From the NCBI RefSeq assembly GCF_002775205.1, contig NC_036450.1, forward strand, positions 5,147,199 to 5,211,198: DNA of 64,000 nt, read 5' to 3'. Origin of the DNA: Xiphophorus maculatus. Its lineage: Eukaryota > Chordata > Actinopteri > Cyprinodontiformes > Poeciliidae. Shown piece after piece: positions 46,982-56,215 of this stretch; position 1 is the stretch's first letter; every line of letters begins with the position of its first letter. The notes under the pieces are model-generated. The model was not told where the DNA came from. It saw nothing but the letters and a program-made list of their open reading frames with translations, and did not search any database. The position numbers and the translations under genes are program-made.

Positions 46982-47945
46982 ATAGATATGATAACTGAGA
47001 CTCTACACGAGCCGCAAGGAAGGAGGCAGAGGACTAGTGAGTGTGAGAACCACAGTCCAGGACGAAACAACTAAGATCCATAAATACATCAGGGACAAAG
47101 CCTCAACAGACAATGTGCTCAGTGAATATCTCAGACAACAGGGAACGGAGGTTGAGGTGCCAGAGATACCATCATGGCAGGACAAGCCCCTACATGGGAT
47201 GTACCACCAGCAAATAACCCAAGTGGCTGATATCAGTAAATCCTACCAATGGCTGGAAAAAGCTGGACTCAAGGACAGCACAGAGGCCCTCATCCTGGCC
47301 GCCCAGGAACAGGCCCTAAACACCAGAGCAATAGAGGCCCAGATATACCACACCAGACAAGACCCAAGGTGTAGGTTGTGCAAGGAGGCCCCTGAGACAG
47401 TCCAGCACATAACAGCAGGGTGCAAGATACTGGCAGGGAAAGCGTACATGGAACGACATAACCAAGTTGCAGGCATAGTGTACAGAAACATCTGTGCAGA
47501 ATATGGACTGGAAACCCCGGGATCAAAGTGGGAAACACCCCCAAAGGTGGCGGAGAACGCCAGAGCTAAGATCCTGTGGGACTTCCAGATCCAGACAGAC
47601 AAAATGGTAATGGCGAACCAACCAGACATTGTCGTAGTGGATAAACAACAGAGGAAAGCCGTTGTGATAGATGTAGCAATACCAAGCGACTGCAACATCA
47701 GGAAAAAGGAGCACGAGAAACTAGAGAAATACCAGGGCCTCAGGGAGGAACTGGAGAGGGCCTGGAAGGTGAAGACCACAGTGGTGCCTGTGGTCATCGG
47801 GGCCCTCGGGGCAGTCACCCCCAAACTGGACCAATGGCTACAACAGATCCCAGGAACAACATCAGACATCTCAGTCCAGAAATGTGCAGTCCTTGGCACA
47901 GCCAAGATACTGCGCAGAACCCTCAAGCTCCCAGGCCTCTGGTAG
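46962..47945 (+). pseudogene. R2/R4-like LINE, C-terminal endonuclease region, 5'-truncated
   Basis: The frame is open from about 46995 to the stop at 47943-47945. It begins LRLYTSRKEGGRGLVSVRTT and ends ILRRTLKLPGLW. It carries a CRLCKEAPETVQHITAGC zinc knuckle (C-x2-C-x7-H-x4-C) and a restriction-like endonuclease core (PDIVVVDKQQRK, then VIDVAIP, then KKEHEKLEKYQ). This pairing is typical of R2/R4-type non-LTR retrotransposons, including fish relatives of Rex6/Dong. The reverse transcriptase is missing. Positions 46962-46982 encode an upstream piece in the same frame (YALPVIR), followed by stops, so there is also an internal deletion. The 3' end runs into a T-rich stretch and TA repeat. 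Confidence 0.82.
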
Positions 47946-48048
47946 AGGACCCGAGCTCAGAGGATAAGAACCACCCGCGGTGGGTGAGAAGGGAATTTTT
48001 TTTTTTTTTATATATATATATATACTGTATATATATATCTATGTATAT

Positions 48049-48384
48049 AGTACAGACCAAAAGTTTGGACACACCTTTTAATTCAATGAGTTTCCTTTAT
48101 TTTCATGAATGGAAATATGCACTAAACAAAAAAGTGTAAAACAACTGAAAATACCCCTTATATTCTAGTTTCTTCAAAGTAGCAACCTTTTGCTGTGATT
48201 ACTGCTTTGCACACACTCTGCATTTTCTTGATGAGCTTCAAGAGGTAGTCACCTGAAATGGTTTTCACTTCATAGGTGTGCCCTGTCAGGTTAATAAGTG
48301 GGATTTCTTGCCTTATAAATAGTCATGAAAATAAAGAAAACCCATTGAATTAGAAAGGTGTGTCCAAACTTTTGGTCTGTACTG
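48049..48384. mobile_element. Tc1-type MITE in a TA microsatellite
   Basis: About 336 bp with long terminal inverted repeats (about 55-60 bp): AGTACAGACCAAAAGTTTGG at the left and its complement at the right. The flanks are TA dinucleotides, as for Tc1/mariner insertions. The middle has no coding potential. Confidence 0.85.
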
Positions 48385-48841
48385 TATATATATATATGTA
48401 TGCATGAAGTAGGCTTACAGTTTGCAAAAAGCAACATGAAAAATCTAACAGACTAGAAACAAACTTCAGTTCCTGCAACAATGGAGGACGGAACATCAAG
48501 AAGAGTGAATGATGTCCACGAAAAACCTGGAAATGACTCCAGTCGACCTTGGCTTCACCTTGGAACCTGGAAAGAGTCTCAGGTGGAAACGTTTACGGTG
48601 TTCCTGCACGGAGAAGAGATGGGAAGAATGTGCAGAACTGGGAGAAACATCTGGGATGAGTCCCTGGAGAGACGACGATCTGAAGTTAAAGGAAGATGAA
48701 AAACTGAACTACGCTGTACGAAAGCTGCCGGATTGTGATTCTGGAGGACCAGAAATATAAACCAGTCCTACAGGATTCACAGCACAGATGTTGAGGAAGA
48801 TGTTTTAGTCAAATAAGACAAACTCTTTACTCGGGGTTTCC

Positions 48842-48990
48842 AACTACTAAAAATGAACAAGTATAAAATGATCTAACTACTAAATATGAACAAGTATAAA
48901 ATGATCAAACTACTAAAAATGAACAAGTATAAAATGATCTAACTACTAAATATGAACAAGTATAAAATGATCTAACTACTAAAAATGAAC
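48842..48990. repeat. 33-bp tandem repeat, about 4.5 units
   Basis: Unit AACTACTAAAAATGAACAAG followed by TATAAAATGATCT. Units alternate between CTAAAAATG and CTAAATATG, so the real period may be 66 bp. Confidence 0.88.
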
Positions 48991-49110
48991 ACAATAGGCT
49001 CTATGCTGCTATATAAAAGCGTCATTATGGACACCAGCAGAGTTTAAAGAACAGAAAAATCGATGGGAAATATAAAATATACTAACTATACTAATTTTTC
49101 CTGAGTTTCA

Positions 49111-49155
49111 GGCTTTACATTTGGCTGTGACTCATTTAGAGCCAAATGTAAAGCC
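49111..49155. repeat. Perfect 16-bp hairpin across the stop codon of the repeat protein
   Basis: GGCTTTACATTTGGCT (49111-49126) is the exact complement of 49140-49155, with a 13-nt loop that holds the TAA stop. One arm encodes LYIW of the C-terminus. In RNA this would fold into a stable stem around the stop codon. Confidence 0.85.
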
Positions 49156-50953
49156 GGTGTTGGTTCTCTCGAAGGTTTATTACCGCTTCCCTGAAAGCCT
49201 TTCTAATTGAACTGATGGTCTTCCAGCGCGGCTGAAGTCGGCTTGCCATTGTTACCAGGACATTTCTCTCAAGTATCGGGGTTCCTGCCTCCAGGAGAAG
49301 GAGGATGTTCTCTACCTTCTTGCACTTCTTCATCAGGTCTTTGAAGATGGTGTTCCCCTGGAGTGTAATTGTCTCTGGGCTCATTTTGAGAACTCTGGTT
49401 TCGGTTTCCGCCCAGAGTTTCTCAAAGAGTCGATCACAAATAGAATTATACTGTATTAGAGGGTAATGTCTCTTTCCTGATTTGTCAATTATCTGCTGGA
49501 TAACTTCCCTGACCAGACTTCTTACAGCAGTTCTTCTCATGTTTACCTCTTCGGACTGTTCTTCCTCTGGATCGCCGAGGGACTGGTCTACCTCTGGCAT
49601 GCCGAGGGACTGGTCTACCTCTGGCATGCCGAGGGACTGGTCTACCTCTGGATCGCCGAGGGACTGGTCTACCTCTGGCTCGCCGAGGGACTGGTCTACC
49701 TCTGGCTCGCCGAGGGACTGGTCTACCTCTGGCTCGCCGAGGGACTTGTCTTCCTCTGGATCTCCGAGGGACTGGTCTACCTCTGGCTCGCCGAGGGACT
49801 GGTCTACCTCTGGTTCTCCGAGGGACTGGTCTACCTCTGGCTCGCCGAGGGACTGGTCTATCTCTGGCTCGCCGAGGGACTTGTCTTCCTCTGGATCTCC
49901 GAGGGACTGGTCTACCTCTGGCTCACCGAGGGACTTGTCTACCTCTGGCTCGCCGAGGGACTGGTCTACCTCTGGCTCACCGAGGGACTTGTCTACCTCT
50001 GGCTCACCAAGGGACTTGTCTACCTCTGGATCTCTGAGGGACTTGGTTTCTGATCGTTCCAGTTCCAGCTCAGCAGGAATCATATTCTCACAGATTTCTG
50101 CTGGAGGTTTTGCTGGATGGGAATCTGTCAATCTGTCTGGTTCAGGAAGTGAGATCTGATCAATATTAGGCTCCTCTTCCTGTAGCTCTGCTGTTGCCTT
50201 GACTTCTTGAGGAATATCGGCTGCTATGGCTGTAGTTTCCTCGTTGTCTTTGGCCGGCTGAGCTACAGACTCTTTAATGTCCGAAAGAGAAGCCTCTCCT
50301 GCCGACATTTTTACATCTTCCACCTGAATGATCAATGGAGCCACCTTCGCTGAACGTCTACCAATGAAATTCCTGAAAAACCTCTTTATCTTTCCTGTCA
50401 GGCCTTTAGTCGTAGGTTTTGGCTCACACGTTTCACTGTCGGCTTGTTCCTTGAATTTCTCAACAAATGAGGGCGATCTATCCAAAAGGTCCTTTATAAT
50501 CAAAATGGTTTCATCCACCATAAGTCTGACTATTGACGAGCAAGGTGCTTTCCCATCATTATCTGTTGGAGTAGCACCTGAGTCCAAGCTGTGTTTCCCT
50601 CTGGCCAGCAGATATTTTACAATCAGCCTGTTTAAATTCTGTGTGTTCTCTGTAATTATGTCTTCTTCGATCTCCAGGATTTTCGCGAAGCATTCGGGAA
50701 CTTTGTTCCCCACGACCGCCTTCAAGTTCTTCATGGTGCAACTTTCCTGACTAAGCAGAAGGTTGCAGGTAAACATCTCCAAAATGAATCCAATAGTTTC
50801 CTGCAGAGCTCTGGTGGTGGTGGCATCTGCGTTTCCGTTTGCCAGTCTTAACCAGTCCTTTGGGGTGAGGGTTCTGACAAACGGGTCGACCGCAGCCATC
50901 AGGGCTTCCACGGTGACGTTCTGGATCTCGGATGGTGAACTCTGACTACTCAT
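49136..50953 (-). CDS. Intronless 605-residue protein with eighteen 9-residue repeats
   Basis: One uninterrupted frame starts with ATG at 50951-50953 and stops at TAA (49136-49138). Residues 1-170 look globular and helical (VEALMAAVDPFVRTLTPKDW; MVDETILIIKDLLDRSPSFV). Residues 184-200 are basic (GKIKRFFRNFIGRRSAK). Residues 215-300 are acidic and low in complexity. Residues 304-465 are 18 tandem copies of (K/Q)SLG(E/D/M)PEVD. Residues 466-605 form a second folded-looking region (VRSLVREVIQQIIDKSGKRH; FEKLWAETETRVLKMSPETI). There is no signal peptide or clear membrane segment. I do not recognise a named family; the two ends resemble uncharacterised multi-copy teleost proteins, which is a weak impression. 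Codon use and GC content are higher than in neighbouring transposon debris. Introns are absent, so a retrocopy or a lineage-specific single-exon gene are both possible. Confidence 0.75.
   Translation of the reverse strand: MSSQSSPSEIQNVTVEALMAAVDPFVRTLTPKDWLRLANGNADATTTRALQETIGFILEMFTCNLLLSQESCTMKNLKAVVGNKVPECFAKILEIEEDIITENTQNLNRLIVKYLLARGKHSLDSGATPTDNDGKAPCSSIVRLMVDETILIIKDLLDRSPSFVEKFKEQADSETCEPKPTTKGLTGKIKRFFRNFIGRRSAKVAPLIIQVEDVKMSAGEASLSDIKESVAQPAKDNEETTAIAADIPQEVKATAELQEEEPNIDQISLPEPDRLTDSHPAKPPAEICENMIPAELELERSETKSLRDPEVDKSLGEPEVDKSLGEPEVDQSLGEPEVDKSLGEPEVDQSLGDPEEDKSLGEPEIDQSLGEPEVDQSLGEPEVDQSLGEPEVDQSLGDPEEDKSLGEPEVDQSLGEPEVDQSLGEPEVDQSLGDPEVDQSLGMPEVDQSLGMPEVDQSLGDPEEEQSEEVNMRRTAVRSLVREVIQQIIDKSGKRHYPLIQYNSICDRLFEKLWAETETRVLKMSPETITLQGNTIFKDLMKKCKKVENILLLLEAGTPILERNVLVTMASRLQPRWKTISSIRKAFREAVINLRENQHRLYIWL
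49559..50044 (-). repeat. 27-bp coding minisatellite (18 units)
   Basis: Each unit encodes KSLGEPEVD or QSLGEPEVD. Variant units with D for E, EED, EID and M are spread in blocks (for example the unit pattern QSLGDPEED then KSLGEPE occurs twice), which points to unit duplication by slippage or unequal exchange. All changes keep the frame. Confidence 0.95.
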
Positions 50954-51024
50954 TATTTGTCAGGTTGAAGATAATATTCGGTTTTTTGCAACAATAGTGA
51001 GCTCAACAGGCTCTGCCAGGAACG

Positions 51025-51145
51025 AGTGCAAAGTGACGTTTAGGGGGAAAAAAGCAAATAAAGACCCTGACCTATGACGTCCGTCCACACGTCATAGACA
51101 TCAAACCGCCCACACAGCAGCGTCATGTCCTCACGTACGAAGTCA
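51025..51145 (-). promoter_or_regulatory. Cluster of CRE/ATF-like sites upstream of the repeat protein
   Basis: TGACGT-type motifs occur at about 51033 and 51076 and in reverse near 51089 and 51119. Two form a palindrome, CTATGACGT (51072-51080) and ACGTCATAG (51089-51097). The cluster lies 80-190 bp upstream of the ATG. A promoter role is inferred. Confidence 0.35.
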
Positions 51146-51214
51146 CGTTGCGTCAGGAGCCACTTTACTGCGCATGTCGGACTATCTATTTAAACTATTT
51201 ACAGTTGGGATCAT

Positions 51215-51320
51215 TAAATCATTTACAAGCGGAGCCGCCGCAGATCGCCTCTCTTCGCCCAGCGCAACTCCCGCAGCTGTGCGGCGTCCGCAGCCGTCAG
51301 GTTTATTTTTAGCGCCTCAA
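51215..51320. promoter_or_regulatory. GC- and CpG-rich patch between two divergent genes
   Basis: A CpG-dense stretch (GCGGAGCCGCCGCAGATCGC and GTGCGGCGTCCGCAGCCGTC) in an AT-rich region. It lies between the minus-strand repeat protein and the plus-strand signal-peptide exon. It could be a CpG-island promoter or an untranslated exon; neither is proven. Confidence 0.35.
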
Positions 51321-52195
51321 CCTGCTGCTTTTTTTTAATTATTATTATTTCTGAAGTTTTAGTTTGTTAAATGCCGTGATGGAGGAAGCTACAGCTTCAT
51401 TTCCCTCTGGTTGTGACCAGAATAGGGAGAAATGATTTTATTTGTTCTTTACTCTTAGTTTTTTCATGCAAACGGAACTCTGTTTATCGGTAAATATATC
51501 TCTGATTGATGTTAGCGCGAACAAAATGACTTTAATATCGCTAGTTAATAGCTAATATTCAACGTTTGGGGCATTTTCTCTCATTTATAGACTTTATAGA
51601 CATTTAATGCTTCCGGCTCATTAAGACAGTAGCGAGAGATGTGAGTTAGAATAAATCACTTTGTTACTGTGATAAACTGACTGACAACATGCTAACTGAT
51701 GCTAACTTGTTCATTCAACAGTGTAAATACAAACATCTGTGTGAGTGTGTGATGATCCAGTCCTGCTTCTCTCAATTATCAATTTTAGGGAAAAATAATT
51801 ATCATTCAAATAAACAGAGTTAATAATGTTGGTTCTCTGTTCCCATGTTATGAAGGGGAACAGATTATTTCAGGAAGCTGAAATGTTTGGTTCACACCAA
51901 GTAACTTTGGCAAATAAAAAGCATCCGTTTCTAAATTCTTAATGGTTGTTATTGTATGATTGAGCCACCAAAAATGAGTAAACTATAAATTTATTTTATC
52001 CAGCAATCTGTCATATTTTACATTACAAAGGCATTTTCCAGAAAGCCATCACTCTTATCTTTTCAGGGAGTCTTAATTTTTCCTGCCCTGCTCTTAACAA
52101 TGAAGTATTTTTCCAGTCAGAAAATATTAACCTGTAATAAAGTCGCTGAGGATCCAGAAATGAGAAGCAGACGGTTCTATGGGTGGCGGGGCGTC
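51321..52195. other. Intergenic sequence, no gene seen
   Basis: AT-rich sequence between the CpG patch and the GC-box promoter. No supported exon. Confidence 0.4.
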
Positions 52196-52260
52196 CTGGA
52201 TTCTGATTGGACAGCGCCTGGAGGGAGTGGGCGGGGCTTATCTGTCTGGTTTAACGCCTG
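52195..52260 (+). promoter_or_regulatory. GC-box/CCAAT promoter before the signal-peptide exon
   Basis: A reversed CCAAT box (ATTGG, 52206-52210) lies 18 bp before a GC box (GGGCGGGG, 52229-52236). The start codon is 150 bp further on. This arrangement fits a TATA-less or weak-TATA housekeeping-type promoter. Confidence 0.5.
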
Positions 52261-52384
52261 GATGAAGTGATGAAGCTGCAGCAGGAGGAGAAGAAGAAGA
52301 AGAAGAAGTTCTTGTTCTGCAGTTCAGTCGGGGATGAGATGATAACCTCAGTGTAGCTGGAGGTCCGGTTCCGGTTCGGTGGAA

Positions 52385-52499
52385 ATGTCTCTCTGGGCGG
52401 TGAAATGGACACTTTGTCTCCTCGGCTCGGTGACCAGCAGCGCCGCTTCATCTGACCCGGATGTTGGAGGCGAGTCCGGATCCGGGATGCTGCCGACAG
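52385..52499 (+). CDS. First coding exon of an unidentified secreted or membrane protein
   Basis: ATG at 52385 has a purine at -3. The exon reads MSLWAVKWTLCLLGSVTSSA, a typical signal peptide with a hydrophobic core, then ASSDPDVGGESGSGMLPT. It ends CCGACAG before a good donor, GTAAGAGG (52500). The Ser-Gly pair could accept a glycosaminoglycan chain. It is 38 codons plus one nt (phase 1). The next exon was not found in the window, so the gene is either broken by rearrangement or has a very long intron. No family is assigned. Confidence 0.5.
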
Positions 52500-52950
52500 G
52501 TAAGAGGACTCACCTGTGGAGGAAACTCACCGGAAATCATGCTTTTTCTGTTTGTTTCTGTTTTATAATTTCTACCTCTGAATTGTCAGCTTTTTTGAAG
52601 TAAGTCTAAAATAAAACCATTTTTTTAAAAAAGCAAAAAGTAAAAAATATATATTTATGACTATTTATACTTACAATAACTTATATATTTAATGTCATTT
52701 GTTTTGTGTTAAACATGAAGTTATTAAACAGTTTTAATCAGTAATCAGTGGGCGGGGCTAACTTTATTAACCAATCAGGTGTAAAGTTTTGTTTCTCCAT
52801 TAGTGACATATTTAATACATTAAAACAAGTTTTGAATATCTGCACATTATAAATATAGTTTCAGTGTACATTACTATCTAAATCTATTTATTTACCAGGA
52901 AAGTTTGGAGAAAATGTTCCCCATGATTTGAACTCAAAGTTTAATCTCTC
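52500..52950 (+). other. Start of the putative first intron
   Basis: AT-rich sequence with no supported exon. Confidence 0.35.
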
Positions 52951-53346
52951 TTCCTTTTGAAAGTTAATCTACAGGATTATTAGATTACTGATGAACTGGA
53001 ATCAAACAACATGATGAACAGCTGATGTTTCTTTGTTTTCTTCTCTGAACAAACTGCTTCATATTTTTGTTTCCTGGTATCAAATTCTTGTCTCCACCAT
53101 TAAAATCAGAATCAACAGTTTCCTGTTGCTCCCTTTCAAAATAAAACAAATATTGTTAAAATGTGTTTGATTCAGTCAGATTATTAATCAGTTAATCTTC
53201 TCCACTTGTAGAGTTTAATGATTGTGAACTAAAATACTTCCTGTTGTTCGGGTTGAATCAGTGAATGTAAATGTTGCTCCATGTCTCCATCTAGTGGACT
53301 GATAGTAGAAGTGCAGCAGCTGATGGCAGCTTCCTCTGCCTCTCTG
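52951..53346 (+). repeat. Inverted copy of the NLR 5' flank
   Basis: The plus strand here matches the complement of 27855-28250 upstream of NLR B, including TCATCTAGTGGACTGATAG-type sequence and ATCTACAGGATTATTAGATT. The array copies are all in the opposite orientation. No NLR exon accompanies it. Confidence 0.75.
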
Positions 53347-55245
53347 CAAATCTTTTTTAGCTGCTGTTGCCAACAGCAGACATGGCTCAGTTTAATGTGC
53401 CATGTCTGCGCCATGTTGGAGGAAGAAGAGAGGAAAATATTCTGCTTCTCTGACCTGAAGAACAGGCCTTCTGATGGTCGGCATTTTATTACCAATTTGG
53501 TCATAAAAACGTTAATATTTTTGTAAAGACCGTCACCGGTTCTGTAAGAAGGAATGGACCAGAACTCCAGCAATGTATCATGAGAACCTTGTGGAAGGAA
53601 ACCAGAACATTTGACCCAAATTAGACTGAAGGAGATTCTGACCAAACCTGAGGAGATGGAAGCAAACTTCTGAATATTAAGTTATGAAACTGTCTCCAAT
53701 ATATATTTTTATATAATTATTCTCTTTCTTATTTCTGAATCATGAGGCTTTTCACATTCCTGGGTAAAAGTTACTCAAGACATCAAAATGTACAAATAAT
53801 ATGAATTCTGATTTACTAGAAGTTACCTGTGGAAAACCACAAGGGTCAGAACTGGGTCCTAAACTTTTCTTACTTTACATAAATGATTTATGCAATGAAT
53901 CTAATTTGTTAACATTTACTTTATTTGCTGATACATTATTTTGATCTGGTCAGTTTGGAGCAGCAACAGTTTAATGGAAGGAGAATTACAAATATTAATG
54001 ATGTGACAAAAATAGATTAACACTAAATTATGGAAACATTTGTAATATTTAGTAACAAGAAAATAAAAAAATGAAAGTGCATACTTTAAAATGTTATGAT
54101 TTAGTAGAGATCAGAACAACATTGATTATTTACAAAGTCTATAATAAACTCCTTTCATGGTGTAAAGAAACATTGTTAGAAATGAAAGAAACAAAATATA
54201 AACTAATAGAAAATGATTTATTTAGGATGAATATTAAAAACAATTGTAGGTAATTTAGAGGGATTTCTAGTTTGCAATAATTTAGTGAGGAGATAAAAGT
54301 GTTTTTCTCTCTTTAAAATATTTGCTAAACAAATAAAATAAGGTTTATGATGTTTTTTGTGAGTTTGTCTACAAACTTAGCTGGAAATCCTTGAAGATGT
54401 TTTATAAAAATATACAGGAAATATTTTGCTGCTTTGATTTTGATGATGATTTATGTAGAACAGAGTGAAAGTTTTATATGTTTGTTTTTCTATCTAAACT
54501 TTTTTCAGTTTAAACTTTGTATTCTTGCCATTGACAGTAATTTAAACTTTGTTTAATTATTTCTATTCTTGTCTTGTTTTTCCAGCTTTGTGTTTTTCTT
54601 GGTTTTGTGTTTGTTGGTTTTCAGCTCTTTTCCTTTAATGAATAAAATCATCATTTGAAAACTGTTTATTGAATTTAATCAGTTTTTCTTCATCAAATAT
54701 TAAAATCAGTTTGATGATCTGAAACATTTCAGGTGGACAAAAAGGCAAAACAGAAGAAATCTGTAAAGGAGCAAATACTTTTCACAGCACTTTATGTTTC
54801 AGGTCCAAAGAAATCAAGTGGTCCAGTCTGGATTTAGAAGCAGAATGTTCTGTTTAAGGTGTGACTGGAGTCCAGTTGTTCTGGGTTTCTGGATGAGTCC
54901 AGAACCTTCTGGATCAACCAAACCAGATGCTCAGATCTTCTCATCTGGAACATCTGGGAGAGCTTCTGACTAAAACTACAGACATCAGGTTCAATGAGGA
55001 TCTGAGATCTGAGAACGTTTCTATGAAGCATTTTAATCCTCTTGTCTCTGTTAGGTGGACAGTGGAGAAAAAGAAGCAGAAAAAAGCAGAACTAAGAACT
55101 GGGACATGATGGAAACCAGAACTTTCTGACCTCAGATCTGGAAAACAAACTTTAACTGAGACGTTACTGAAGCTTGATGTTCAGTTGATCCAAATCTAAA
55201 GCTGGTCTGCAGGGACGACTTTAGGGTTTGTTTGTTTCTGCTCAC
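53347..55245. other. Non-coding sequence
   Basis: Long AT-rich stretch without a supported exon. A frame at 53229-53645 (minus) is mostly the inverted NLR flank plus unrelated sequence and has no family motif. Confidence 0.4.
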
Positions 55246-55321
55246 CTGGAGCACCAGCCGGGTGGAGTCAGTCTGAGTTCCTTCATCATCTAAAGAGAGC
55301 TGGAGATCATTGAAGATCCTC
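55246..55321 (-). CDS. Candidate 76-nt internal exon of an unknown gene
   Basis: On the minus strand, a pyrimidine-rich acceptor (CCCATTTTTTCCAG) precedes RIFNDLQLSLDDEGTQTDST and RLVLQ, followed by donor GTGAGC. Both splice sites are good and the peptide looks natural. A minus-strand frame at 55649-56014 begins with a leucine-rich hydrophobic run and could be an earlier exon, but no clean donor links them. A captured gene fragment is also possible because a Helitron lies next to it. Confidence 0.28.
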
Positions 55322-56215
55322 CTGGAAAAAATGGGAGCTTTGGAAAGAAATGAGCAGGAAGAGAAAGAAAAATGGATCTTCATCACTTCTGAAGTGGACG
55401 ACATCAGAGTTGGATTCAGTGGAGTCACATGAAGAACAGAACACTGAGGCTAGAATAATAAACATCATGCTAAATATTAGCTGCAGCTCCGTCAGAAGAA
55501 GCTTCAGGTTGAATCTAAAGGAGGCTGAAGATCTCAAAGTGGATGAGAGGAAACCTGATGAGCTCTACAGTCCACTAGATCCAGATCAGAACCCTGGAGA
55601 ACATCTACGCTGGAAGCAGAGCCACAAGCTAGAAAGATATCCAGGTTTCTATCCAACCTGAACACAGGAAGTCCTTTCTTCTTCTGCTGCAGCTGAGAAG
55701 GTCCTGCTGCAGAACTGAAGCCACACAGTTCCTCCACAGCAGAACAGAGGAGGTTCTGGAGGAGACCAGGGTCCACATCTGGACTCAGAGTTCTCCTGAG
55801 CTTCAGCAGAGCTGCTGGCTTTGGTTCTGATCCGCCTCTGTTCTGGTGTCTGATCTTCATAGACCATCTGAACCGACCCATCAGAACTCAGTTGAGGTGG
55901 TGGAGGATGAGGATGGGGCGCGGCGAGGAGGAGGAAAAGGAGGAGGAGGAGGAAGAGGAAGAGTGCCGTAATCCATCTCTCTGCTGTGGAGAACCTGTTT
56001 GTCACTGATTTCACCTTCTTGTCTGCCTGTTTGGCTCTTTTTTTCAGCCAGCATTAAAATGCCGCTAATTCATTTTGGTATTCAGTCAGCACTATTATTA
56101 TTTCAACATTATGATGGTCCCAAACCTATCAGTTCTTCTACTATTCTGGCTGCATACAACTTCCTTGTTCTGAGGACATTGAGTCTGTGAAAAGCATTAA
56201 GACAGACAGACAAAT

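Noticed and set aside
47243..47926. Minus-strand 227-residue frame
   Set aside because: It is the shadow of the LINE endonuclease region on the plus strand.
48481..48760. Two overlapping small plus-strand frames (72 and 83 residues)
   Set aside because: No motif, no splice context, and they overlap in different frames.
49559..50044. CRISPR-like array
   Set aside because: The repeats have no spacers, encode protein and lie in a vertebrate genome.
49482..50159. Plus-strand frame of 225 residues with SGSPRDWST repeats
   Set aside because: It is the complement of the 27-bp minisatellite in the minus-strand 605-residue gene. The repeat keeps several frames open by its length being divisible by three.
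51215..51320. rRNA or snRNA gene in the GC-rich patch
   Set aside because: No conserved stems or promoter elements of known RNA genes could be found.
53229..53645. 138-residue minus-strand frame
   Set aside because: Part of it is the inverted NLR flank; the rest shows no recognisable domain.
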